Shown here piece by piece: positions 7,038 to 13,979 of a stretch of 14,228 bases of DNA. The stretch's first letter is position 1. Each line of letters starts with the position of its first letter. Source of the DNA: Nitrospirota bacterium. GTDB lineage: Bacteria; Nitrospirota; JAOUDF01. The notes under the pieces were generated by a model. It saw only the letters and a program-made list of their open reading frames with translations. It did not search any database and was not told the origin of the DNA. The stretch is from NCBI GenBank assembly GCA_029859385.1, contig JAOUDF010000046.1, positions 1-14,228 on the forward strand. Reading direction: 5' to 3'. A program made the translations under genes and the position numbers.

Positions 7038-7483
7038 TGTCGACACTGAGTGAACGGTTTGACGAAGAGCTGAAATCGGCCATGAAGGGTGGGGACAAGG
7101 TCCGTGTGTCGACCCTCCGCATGGTCAAGGCGTCGGTCAAAAACACGGAAATAGATCGCGGCCATCCCCTGGAAGACGGCGAGGTTATTGATCTCCTTAT
7201 GACGCTGTGCAAGCAGCGGAAGGAGTCGATAGCCCAGTTCGAAAAGGGCGGGAGGCAGGACCTGGCCGATCAGGAAACCCAGGAGCTGGGTGTTCTCCAG
7301 TCCTTTCTCCCCGAGCCCCTTTCTCCCGAGGAGATCGAAGCAAAGGTGCGGGAGACCATAAGCGAAGTCGGTGCGTCGGGTCCAAAGGACATGGGCGCCG
7401 TCATGAAGGCGATAAAACCCAGGATTGCGGGACGGGCCGACGGAAAACTGGTCAGCGATATTGTCAAAAAAGTTCTCGGTTAG
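7037..7483 (+). CDS. yqeY: GatB/YqeY domain protein
   Basis: A 148-residue cytoplasmic protein made up of the YqeY domain alone. The same domain forms the tRNA-binding tail of GatB, a subunit of Asp-tRNA(Asn)/Glu-tRNA(Gln) amidotransferase. Free-standing YqeY has no firmly established function; tRNA binding is inferred from the fold. Visible family features: an N-terminal helical half (LKSAMKGGDKVRVSTLRM, then KQRKESIAQFEKGGRQDLAD), the linker LQSFLPEPLSPEEIEA and the C-terminal half GPKDMGAVMKAIKPRIAGRADGKLVSDIVKKVL. I chose ATG 7037, which overlaps the rpsU stop and has GAGGG 9 bp upstream inside rpsU. The open frame reaches back to 6956, but that part is antiparallel in sense to S21 coding and has no family similarity. 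Confidence 0.95.
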   Translation: MSTLSERFDEELKSAMKGGDKVRVSTLRMVKASVKNTEIDRGHPLEDGEVIDLLMTLCKQRKESIAQFEKGGRQDLADQETQELGVLQSFLPEPLSPEEIEAKVRETISEVGASGPKDMGAVMKAIKPRIAGRADGKLVSDIVKKVLG

Positions 7484-7509
7484 CGGGTTGGTAAGGGAAA
7501 TAGAGCGTG

Positions 7510-7549
7510 AAAGGGGCTTGCGCCGCCATGGGCGATGTGAGCCCCTTTT
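7510..7549 (+). terminator. Terminator or attenuator between yqeY and mutS2
   Basis: AAAGGGGCT (7510-7518) and AGCCCCTTT (7540-7548) form a perfect 9-bp stem. The 21-base loop holds a smaller stem (CGCC 7521-7524, GGCG 7531-7534). Only four Ts end the structure, so partial termination seems more likely than complete. It begins 26 bp after the yqeY stop. It could lower mutS2-dnaG-rpoD expression relative to rpsU, as the terminator after rpsU does in E. coli. Confidence 0.6.
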
Positions 7550-7630
7550 GCCGTCTCTCGGCCAGCAGGAAGCGACCCTCCATTGAACATTTGTGCCGAA
7601 GGCGGCGGGAAGATAGGGGATGGTCGGGAG

Positions 7631-10000
7631 ATGTGTGTCGACAGGCATACCCTGACCGTGCTCGGGTATGCCCGGCTTAAGGAGATTCTCGGGGAGAGTG
7701 CGGTTTCCGAGCCCGGCAGGCAGGTTATTGAGAAGCTGAGCCCCCTGGCATTGTTGCCGGATGTCGTCGGCCGGCTGGACAGGGCCGGGGAGATGCGCAC
7801 CCTGATTGAGTCTGACGGGGGGCCGCCGCTGGAGAGCCTCCCCGACGTGCTCCCTCTCCTCTCTCTGGCGGAAAAACAGGGCTCAGTCCTTGCCGGCCAC
7901 GAAATCCTGAAGATCGGGAAGGTATTGCGTACAGGGCGGCTGGTGAGGAACTACCTGGCCGACCGTAATGCATCGGCCCCGCATCTGGCTTCCGATGTTG
8001 AACCGCTGGTTTCATTCATCGACCTTGAGAAACGGATATCCCGTTCCTTTGACGGTGGCGGCAACCTTCTCGATGAAGCCAGCAGCCGCCTGGCGGAGAT
8101 ACGGCGGGAAGGGGCTGCGGCGCGGCGACAGATTGTCAGCCGGCTCGAGTCCCTTGTGCATGACGCCACTTACCGGACAGGGGTCCAGGAAGAGCTGGTG
8201 ACCCAACGGTCCGGGCGCTACGTAATCCCGTTGAAGTCGGGCGCCGACCCCCATATGAAAGGGATTGTGCACGACCGGTCGGCATCGGGGGCTACCTTCT
8301 TTGTCGAGCCACTGGAGGTCGTTCACGACAACAACCGCCTTGCTATCCTCTCGGCCGACGAAAAGGCCGAAGTCGAGCGCATTCTCGGGCGTTTTACTCA
8401 CGAAATAGGGGGTATTGCCGATAATATCGAGACCCTCTTTTGCATGGTGGCGGAGGTGGACGCCCTTGCCGCCATCGGCAGGTTTGCTGCTGCTACCGGG
8501 GGATCGGTGCCCCGGCTGGCCGAGTCGGGTTCCCTGGAGCTTCTGGCGGCGCGGCATCCACTTTTGCTGCATGCCCGAAAGGGGGAGTCGGGGAGCGTCG
8601 TCCCGCTTGATCTGAGGCTTGACGAAGAGGTTTCCGTCCTCCTGATTACCGGCCCCAATGCCGGTGGCAAGACGGTGGCATTGAAGACAGTAGGGCTGGT
8701 GGTGCTCATGCTTCGCACGGGCATACCCGTGCCGGTGAGCCCTGACAGCAGGGTTCCCCTGTTCAGCAGCATCTACGCGGACATTGGGGATGAACAGAGT
8801 ATTGAGGCGGCGCTGTCGACCTACTCTGCCCACATTAAGCGCATGGGGCAGTTTCTGGCCGAGGCCCGACGGGGGACGCTGGTACTTATCGACGAGATGG
8901 GTGCGGGTACCGACCCTGAAGAGGGCGGAGCCCTTGCCGCGGCGATACTGGAACGCCTTCAGGAAAGCGGCGCCCTGAGCATTGTGACGACGCACCTGGG
9001 ATTCCTCAAGGAAACGGCCGCGAAGACGCCGGGGATGCTCAACGCCTCCATGGCCTTCGATGCCGGGACAAAGAAACCGGCCTACCGGCTGGTTATCGGC
9101 GAAACCGGCCTGAGTAATCCGCTGCAGGTGGCCGAGGAGATGAGGCTGCCCCAGGATCTGATCGAAAGGGCAAAGGGGCTTAAAGACGGCCGGGTGGCGC
9201 GTCTGGACCAGTTGATCGGGGAACTGACTGCCGGGAAGGCGGAGCTGGAAGACAAAAACCGCCGGGCCGAAGAGGCAAAAAATGCCGCAGAAGAGGCGCT
9301 TCGCACGGCTGATGAGCTGAAGGCCGCGGCCCGGGAAGAGGCTCGACGGAGCAGGGAGTCAGCCGGAAAAGAGACCAGGACGCTGCTTGATCGGGCGCGA
9401 AAGCTCCTCAAGGAGGCTGAGAAGGCTGCAGAGAAGGTCGCTGAAGCGGAGCGTGAATCAGAGACCCTTACTGCTGTAAGCACCCTAAAGCATGAGGCGT
9501 CGGAGATCGAGGAGTTGTGCCCACAGGCACAGCCTGTGCCAAGGGGAACAACGAATTACAGGCCATCTCCGGAGGACTGGGTTAAAGTAATCCCCTTCGG
9601 ACAGGTGGGGCGCGTCGCGTATGTTACGGGAGATACGGCGGAAGTGCTCATCGGGACCCTCAAGGCACGGGTACCGGTGGCCGATCTGGAGCCATCCGCG
9701 GCACAAGACATGCATAAATCGCGGATCAGCCCTGTGGTCTCCCGCCTGACGGAAGAGGCATCGTCGAGGCTGGACCTCCTGGGGCGCCGGGTTGACGAGG
9801 CCCTTAGCCTTCTGGACAAGTTTCTTGACCAGTCGTCCCTTGACGGCCTTCATAGCGTAACGGTGGTACATGGTATTGGTACCGGCGCTCTGAAAGATGC
9901 CGTGGCCTCATTTCTCAAGGGGCATGTGCACGTCGCCGATTTCCGACCCGGAGAGCAGCCTGAGGGCGGGGCAGGGGTGACGGTGGTGAGCCTGCGATAG
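7631..10000 (+). CDS. mutS2: MutS2 family ATPase with Smr nuclease domain
   Basis: MutS2 proteins lack the mismatch-recognition domain of MutS. They suppress homologous recombination in some bacteria and in Bacillus also act on collided ribosomes. The 789 residues are the normal length. Domains: core and lever region (about 1-320); ATPase with P-loop GPNAGGKT (341-348), Walker B ending in D421-E422 (LVLIDEMGAGTDPEEGG) and the VTTHLGFLK segment; a coiled coil of Ala, Glu, Lys and Arg (about 530-620); a short KOW-like stretch; and a C-terminal Smr domain with HGIGTGALKD. The first Smr motif reads LDLLG at 714-718 where LDLRG or LDLHG is usual. ATG 7631 is preferred: AGGGGA lies 10 bp upstream and the protein starts like the family (RHTLTVLGYARLKEIL). 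A TTG at 7583 would add 16 unrelated residues. dnaG follows after 25 bp. Confidence 0.95.
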   Translation: MCVDRHTLTVLGYARLKEILGESAVSEPGRQVIEKLSPLALLPDVVGRLDRAGEMRTLIESDGGPPLESLPDVLPLLSLAEKQGSVLAGHEILKIGKVLRTGRLVRNYLADRNASAPHLASDVEPLVSFIDLEKRISRSFDGGGNLLDEASSRLAEIRREGAAARRQIVSRLESLVHDATYRTGVQEELVTQRSGRYVIPLKSGADPHMKGIVHDRSASGATFFVEPLEVVHDNNRLAILSADEKAEVERILGRFTHEIGGIADNIETLFCMVAEVDALAAIGRFAAATGGSVPRLAESGSLELLAARHPLLLHARKGESGSVVPLDLRLDEEVSVLLITGPNAGGKTVALKTVGLVVLMLRTGIPVPVSPDSRVPLFSSIYADIGDEQSIEAALSTYSAHIKRMGQFLAEARRGTLVLIDEMGAGTDPEEGGALAAAILERLQESGALSIVTTHLGFLKETAAKTPGMLNASMAFDAGTKKPAYRLVIGETGLSNPLQVAEEMRLPQDLIERAKGLKDGRVARLDQLIGELTAGKAELEDKNRRAEEAKNAAEEALRTADELKAAAREEARRSRESAGKETRTLLDRARKLLKEAEKAAEKVAEAERESETLTAVSTLKHEASEIEELCPQAQPVPRGTTNYRPSPEDWVKVIPFGQVGRVAYVTGDTAEVLIGTLKARVPVADLEPSAAQDMHKSRISPVVSRLTEEASSRLDLLGRRVDEALSLLDKFLDQSSLDGLHSVTVVHGIGTGALKDAVASFLKGHVHVADFRPGEQPEGGAGVTVVSLR

Positions 10001-10025
10001 TGGCGTCCGGGGGTTGGAGCAGCAG

Positions 10026-11792
10026 ATGACGAGCGGATTTATTCCCGATGAGATCATTGACCGGGTCCGCGAGTCCTTCGACATTGTGGACTTTATTTCA
10101 GGCTATCTGCCCCTCAAGCGGGCCGGCCAGAATTTCAAGGGGCTCTGCCCCTTTCACGACGAGAAGTCACCGTCCTTTTCGGTGAACCCGGCGCGGCAGA
10201 TATACCATTGCTTCGGATGCGGCGTCGGCGGCGATATCTTCAACTTTATCGTCCGCCACGAAGGGGTGACCTTCCCCGAGGCGGTGCGGGAACTGGCGGC
10301 AAAGGCGGGTATCGAGATCCCCGACGAGCGGCGGTCCCGGCAGAGTGCCCAGGAAGGGGAGGAAAGGGAACAGCTCTTCAGGGTGAATGCCGAGGCGGCC
10401 GAGTATTTCCAGCGGCTCCTCCGGGAAGACCCCAGGGCCGAGACAGCCCGGGTGTACCTGAAGAAACGCCAGGTCGACCAGTCGGTGGTGGAGAGGTTCA
10501 TGCTGGGCTATTCGCTACCCTCATGGGACGGACTGCTGAAACACCTGGGCTCAAAAGGGTTCACCCCCCGGCAGGTTGAGCGGGCCGGGCTGGCGATAGT
10601 GAAGAAGGACGGGCACTACGACCGGTTCAGGGGGCGACTGATCTTCCCCATACGGAATGTGGGGGGCAAGGTGATCGCCTTCGGCGGACGGGTGCTGGAG
10701 GGCGACGAGCAGCCCAAGTATCTGAACTCGCCGGAGACGCCGGTCTACATAAAAGGCGACAACCTCTATGCACTGAACCTGGCGAAAGAGCCGGTCAGGA
10801 AACAAGGGTATGCACTGCTGGTGGAAGGGTACATGGACGCCATCATGTGCCACCAGCACGGTATCGAAAATGCCGTGGCGACGTTGGGAACGGCCCTGAC
10901 TCCGGCCCAACTGAAGCTCCTTGGCCGTTTTGGCAAGAAGGTTGCCTTCATCTACGATGCGGACCAGGCAGGGCTTTCGGCCATGACGCGGTCGCTGGGG
11001 CTGTTCATAGACAGTGGCATCCGGGCCAATATTGTGGTGCTGCCGCAGGGGGACGACCCCGACACCTTCCTCCGCAGGGAGGGGGCACAGGGGCTGACGG
11101 GGCTGCTGAAGAAGTCGGTGAGGCTCATTGATTACCGCCTCGGCGAGATTCTGAAAGAGGGGATGACGGGCTCGGAAGATGACCGTCTGGCAGCGGTGGA
11201 AAAAGCCCTCCAGCTGGTGGCCAAGGTCCCGGGCGGCATTGAACGGGCCGAGCTTTTGAAGCGTATTGCCTCGGAAACGGGCGTTGAAGAAGCGCTTCTG
11301 AAAGAGGAGCTTCACCGCAAGGTAAGGAGCGGTGAACCCGTCGAGATTCGCCGGGAACGAATAAAAACGGCCCCCGCACCGTCTCCAAGGGCGGAGGAGA
11401 TGCTGGTGCATCTCATGCTGGGGGATGGAAATGTCCGGCGGAGGGTGCTTTCCGAGGTCGGCGGCGCCGATTTCAGCGACCCGGTGCTGTCGAGGATCGT
11501 GACACTGATGGCCGACGAGTCGGGGGTGGAGAGTGTGGCTACCCTCATCCGGCCGGAGAACGGCGAGGACGTGAACCGCCGCCTTACCCAGCTGGCCGCG
11601 GGGGATTTCGGCATCGAGGACACGGAGCAGACGGTGGCGGACTCGCTTCGAAGGATAAGAAATGACGCCATGAAGCGCGAGTTGGCGAAGATTGCCGACG
11701 ACATGCGGAGGGCGGAGACGGATGGGGATTTGGAGACATGGAATTCATTGGCCCGCTTGCAGAAGGAGGTTCAAAGAGGTATGAAAGGCTGA
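10026..11792 (+). CDS. dnaG: DNA primase
   Basis: Makes RNA primers for lagging-strand synthesis together with the DnaB helicase. The 588 residues are close to the 581 of E. coli DnaG. The CHC2 zinc-binding domain has ligands C41, H44, C62 and C65 (GLCPFHDEKSPSF then HCFGCG). The catalytic Toprim domain has E267 (LLVEGYMDA) and the acidic pair D311/D313 (IYDADQAG), lining up with E. coli E265, D309 and D311. EYLNSPET-like KYLNSPETPVY is present in the polymerase core. The C-terminal part (about 450-588) is divergent and helical, as expected for the DnaB-interacting domain. ATG 10026 has GGAG 6 bp upstream; an in-frame TTG at 10014 would add four residues. It lies between mutS2 and rpoD in the macromolecular-synthesis block. 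Confidence 0.97.
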   Translation: MTSGFIPDEIIDRVRESFDIVDFISGYLPLKRAGQNFKGLCPFHDEKSPSFSVNPARQIYHCFGCGVGGDIFNFIVRHEGVTFPEAVRELAAKAGIEIPDERRSRQSAQEGEEREQLFRVNAEAAEYFQRLLREDPRAETARVYLKKRQVDQSVVERFMLGYSLPSWDGLLKHLGSKGFTPRQVERAGLAIVKKDGHYDRFRGRLIFPIRNVGGKVIAFGGRVLEGDEQPKYLNSPETPVYIKGDNLYALNLAKEPVRKQGYALLVEGYMDAIMCHQHGIENAVATLGTALTPAQLKLLGRFGKKVAFIYDADQAGLSAMTRSLGLFIDSGIRANIVVLPQGDDPDTFLRREGAQGLTGLLKKSVRLIDYRLGEILKEGMTGSEDDRLAAVEKALQLVAKVPGGIERAELLKRIASETGVEEALLKEELHRKVRSGEPVEIRRERIKTAPAPSPRAEEMLVHLMLGDGNVRRRVLSEVGGADFSDPVLSRIVTLMADESGVESVATLIRPENGEDVNRRLTQLAAGDFGIEDTEQTVADSLRRIRNDAMKRELAKIADDMRRAETDGDLETWNSLARLQKEVQRGMKG

Positions 11793-11813
11793 AGAAAGAT
11801 AGGAGAGAGAGGT

Positions 11814-11843
11814 TTGGCGCTGCCTGTCGGTTTAAGGTATAAT
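11814..11843 (+). promoter_or_regulatory. Internal promoter for rpoD
   Basis: A perfect TATAAT at 11838-11843 stands 18 bp after TTGGCG (11814-11819; 4 of 6 to TTGACA). Transcription would begin near 11850, about 45 bases before the rpoD ATG. It lies in the 102-bp gap after dnaG and would let rpoD be expressed apart from the upstream genes. An 18-bp spacer is within the normal range. Confidence 0.55.
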
Positions 11844-11894
11844 CCGAAAAGCGGCACTCTATTTTTGGCACAACGAAACAAGGAGCTGATTTTG

Positions 11895-13715
11895 ATGAAT
11901 GATGAGAGGATGGATGAGGTTAAGCGGTTGATCTCAATGGGCAAGAACCGTGGGTTTATCACCTACGACGAGCTCAACGATCTGCTGCCAGCCGATATCG
12001 TATCAGCCGACCAGATCGATGACATCATGATGGCCTTCGGCGAGGAGGAAATCGAGATTCTGGACGTGTCTCCGGAAGCCCGCCTCCAGCGCGCTTTTGA
12101 AGAGATCGTCCCCGAGCTTGAAGAAGAGGCCGAGGAGGGGGAACGGGAAGAGGAGTTCAAGTTCACGGAAGAGGCGGAGGAGATCGACCTTACGCCGGGC
12201 GCCGTGGGCAAGACCGACGACCCTGTCCGCCTCTATCTCAAGGAGATGGGTACGGTCTCCCTGCTTTCCCGTGAGGGAGAGGTGGAGATCGCCAAGCGGA
12301 TCGAGGACGGAGAGCGGGAGGTTGCCAAGGCTATCTCCTATATGCCGCTTACCGTCCGGGAGATCGTGTCTCTCGGTGAGCGTCTGAAGAAGGAAAAGAT
12401 CAGTATCCGTGAGGTAGTGGTAGCCTTTGACGAGGAGTTTGAGGAAGAAGGCTCCGGGGTGAACGAGGCTGCGCTCAAAGAGAAGGCCATAGGCATCATC
12501 GACGAGATCGAGGAGATGATGAACGAGATCGAGCCGCTGCTGGCAGGGCTGGCCGGTTTGACGCCCAAGCCGTTGTCCGCGACAGCGAGGAAGAAGGCGG
12601 TCACGCGGGTAGAAAAGATCAAGCAGGAGCTGGCCGAGAAGGTCCAGGACCTGCGGCTCAACCCCAAGCAGGTGGAGCGGATTGCCGTGAAATTGCGCGG
12701 GTTGCTCGAAATGGTCGACCGGGCGGATCAGGAGATTCATGAAACCGCCGTGCGCCTCAATATGGAAGTGAAGAACCTGGATGCCTTCTTTGAGAATTTT
12801 CATGCTGGCAAGGTAACGGCAAAGGAACTGAAGAAGGCCAAGATCGCCAAGAAGGATGTGGAAGAGATAGAGCTTCCGTACCGTAACGCTCAGAAGAAGA
12901 TCAAGAGGGTCGAGGCAGAGGCATCGGTCTCCGCTGTCGACCTGCGGGGCGCGGTTGCCGGCCTCAATGCCGGTGAACTGATGACCAAGCTGGCGAAGAG
13001 CGAGCTGGTGGAAGCAAATCTCCGCCTGGTGGTCTCCATCGCCAAGAAGTATACGAACCGCGGACTTCAGTTTCTCGATCTTATCCAGGAAGGCAACATC
13101 GGCCTGATGAAGGCGGTGGACAAGTTCGAATACCGCCGTGGCTACAAGTTCTCTACCTACGCCACCTGGTGGATCCGTCAGGCCATTACTCGTGCTATTG
13201 CCGACCAGGCGAGGACGATCCGTATCCCGGTGCATATGATCGAGACCATCAACAAGCTGGTGAGGACCTCGAGAGTACTTCTCCAGGATCTGGGGCGCGA
13301 ACCTACGCCGGCGGAGATCGCCAACGCCATGGGGCTGCCGCTGGACAAGGTGCGGAAGGTGCTCAATATTGCCAAGGAGCCGATCTCCCTTGAGACGCCC
13401 ATTGGTGAAGAGGAAGACAGCCATCTTGGAGACTTCATCGAGGACAAGAAGGCGCTCTCGCCCCTCGAACGGGCGATAAAAACCGATCTGCAGGAGCAGA
13501 TCAAGCGCGTCCTTTCGACCCTCACGCCGAGGGAGGAGAAGGTGCTGAGGATGCGTTTCGGTATCGGCGAGGCTTCCGACCACACTCTCGAAGAGGTTGG
13601 GCAGGAGTTTGACGTCACCCGTGAGCGTATCCGCCAGATCGAGGCGAAGGCCATCCGGAAGCTGCGGCACCCCAGCCGGAGCAAGAGGCTGAAGAGCTTT
13701 GTCGAGACCTTTTAG
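11895..13715 (+). CDS. rpoD: RNA polymerase primary sigma factor (sigma-70)
   Basis: Directs RNA polymerase to housekeeping promoters. The 606 residues resemble the 613 of E. coli. Region 1.1 is at about 8-60 (MGKNRGFITYDELNDLLP); region 1.2 starts near D109 (DPVRLYLKEMG); an acidic, helical non-conserved region fills about 140-365; region 2 begins near 369 (SELVEANLRLVVSIAKKY, then the -10 recognition helix with KFSTYATWWIRQAITRAI); region 3 follows (RIPVHMIETINKL); and region 4 carries the -35 recognition helix with R576-E577-R578 (VTRERIRQIEAKAIRKLRHP). ATG 11895 is chosen because AGGAG is 9 bp upstream and family similarity begins there. The frame stays open back to a TTG at 11814 that also has AGGAG 8 bp upstream. 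It is the last gene of the synthesis block; a tRNA promoter begins 2 bp after its stop. Confidence 0.97.
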   Translation: MNDERMDEVKRLISMGKNRGFITYDELNDLLPADIVSADQIDDIMMAFGEEEIEILDVSPEARLQRAFEEIVPELEEEAEEGEREEEFKFTEEAEEIDLTPGAVGKTDDPVRLYLKEMGTVSLLSREGEVEIAKRIEDGEREVAKAISYMPLTVREIVSLGERLKKEKISIREVVVAFDEEFEEEGSGVNEAALKEKAIGIIDEIEEMMNEIEPLLAGLAGLTPKPLSATARKKAVTRVEKIKQELAEKVQDLRLNPKQVERIAVKLRGLLEMVDRADQEIHETAVRLNMEVKNLDAFFENFHAGKVTAKELKKAKIAKKDVEEIELPYRNAQKKIKRVEAEASVSAVDLRGAVAGLNAGELMTKLAKSELVEANLRLVVSIAKKYTNRGLQFLDLIQEGNIGLMKAVDKFEYRRGYKFSTYATWWIRQAITRAIADQARTIRIPVHMIETINKLVRTSRVLLQDLGREPTPAEIANAMGLPLDKVRKVLNIAKEPISLETPIGEEEDSHLGDFIEDKKALSPLERAIKTDLQEQIKRVLSTLTPREEKVLRMRFGIGEASDHTLEEVGQEFDVTRERIRQIEAKAIRKLRHPSRSKRLKSFVETF

Positions 13716-13716
13716 C

Positions 13717-13746
13717 TTGACAGAAAGCGACCCATCAGGTTATGTT
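13717..13746 (+). promoter_or_regulatory. Promoter of the tRNA gene
   Basis: A perfect TTGACA (13717-13722) begins just after the rpoD stop, followed by an 18-bp spacer and TATGTT (13741-13746; 4 of 6 to TATAAT). The start of transcription would be near 13753, about 28 bases before the mature tRNA end. An independent promoter for a stable RNA behind rpoD is plausible. Confidence 0.6.
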
Positions 13747-13780
13747 TCGACACCGCACGCGCAATGTAACGAGCCTCTCG

Positions 13781-13856
13781 GGGCCCATAGCTCAGTTGGT
13801 AGAGCTACCGGCTCATAACCGGTTGGTCCCAGGTTCGAATCCTGGTGGGCCCACCA
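13781..13856 (+). tRNA. tRNA with anticodon CAU (Met elongator or Ile2)
   Basis: A complete 76-base cloverleaf: acceptor stem GGGCCCA/TGGGCCC (7 bp), D-stem GCTC/GAGC with an 8-base loop, anticodon stem ACCGG/CCGGT with loop CTCATAA (anticodon CAT at 13814-13816), 5-base variable loop, T-stem CCAGG/CCTGG with loop TTCGAAT, discriminator A and an encoded CCA end. Base pair G1-C72 is intact, so this is not the initiator tRNA, which has a mismatch there in bacteria. Elongator Met is the default call. The acceptor pairs C4-G69 and C5-G68, known as recognition elements for the lysidine synthetase TilS in E. coli, leave Ile2 (decoding AUA) as a real alternative. Confidence 0.97.
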
Positions 13857-13908
13857 CTCTTGAGGCAGAAGGTAAATGATGTGTCGAGAATACATTAAAT
13901 CTTGAACT

Positions 13909-13948
13909 ACAAAAAATGCACCCACCAGCGGTGCATTTTTTGTTTCCG
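13909..13948 (+). terminator. Strong intrinsic terminator after the tRNA
   Basis: A perfect 14-bp inverted repeat: ACAAAAAATGCACC (13909-13922) and GGTGCATTTTTTGT (13930-13943) around a 7-base loop. The GC-rich top with six Ts, followed by GTTT, is the classical form for plus-strand termination. The six As on the left arm give the same signal on the other strand, so it may work in both directions. It separates the tRNA from the next gene. Confidence 0.9.
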
Positions 13949-13979
13949 GGGATGACGACCGAGTGAGGAGGTGCTGTAA

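Noticed and set aside
7583..7630. Upstream TTG start for mutS2
   Set aside because: The 16 extra residues are Gly/Lys-rich and unlike the family; ATG 7631 has a well-spaced purine stretch and matches the usual N-terminus.
11853..11869. Sigma-54-like GG...GC pattern upstream of rpoD
   Set aside because: GG and GC are 13 bases apart instead of the 10 needed for the -24/-12 promoter, and a good TATAAT lies just upstream.
12003..13670. Very long minus-strand frame (555 codons) opposite rpoD
   Set aside because: It mirrors the codon bias of rpoD in a GC-rich genome. The translation is a low-complexity Leu/His/Arg-rich sequence with no family features. The same applies to long antisense frames at 4876-6051, 8012-8995 and 10551-11411.
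13781..13950. tRNA 3' end as an integration site for a mobile element
   Set aside because: No integrase gene or repeat of the tRNA 3' end is visible in the window; a normal terminator and a conserved-type gene follow.
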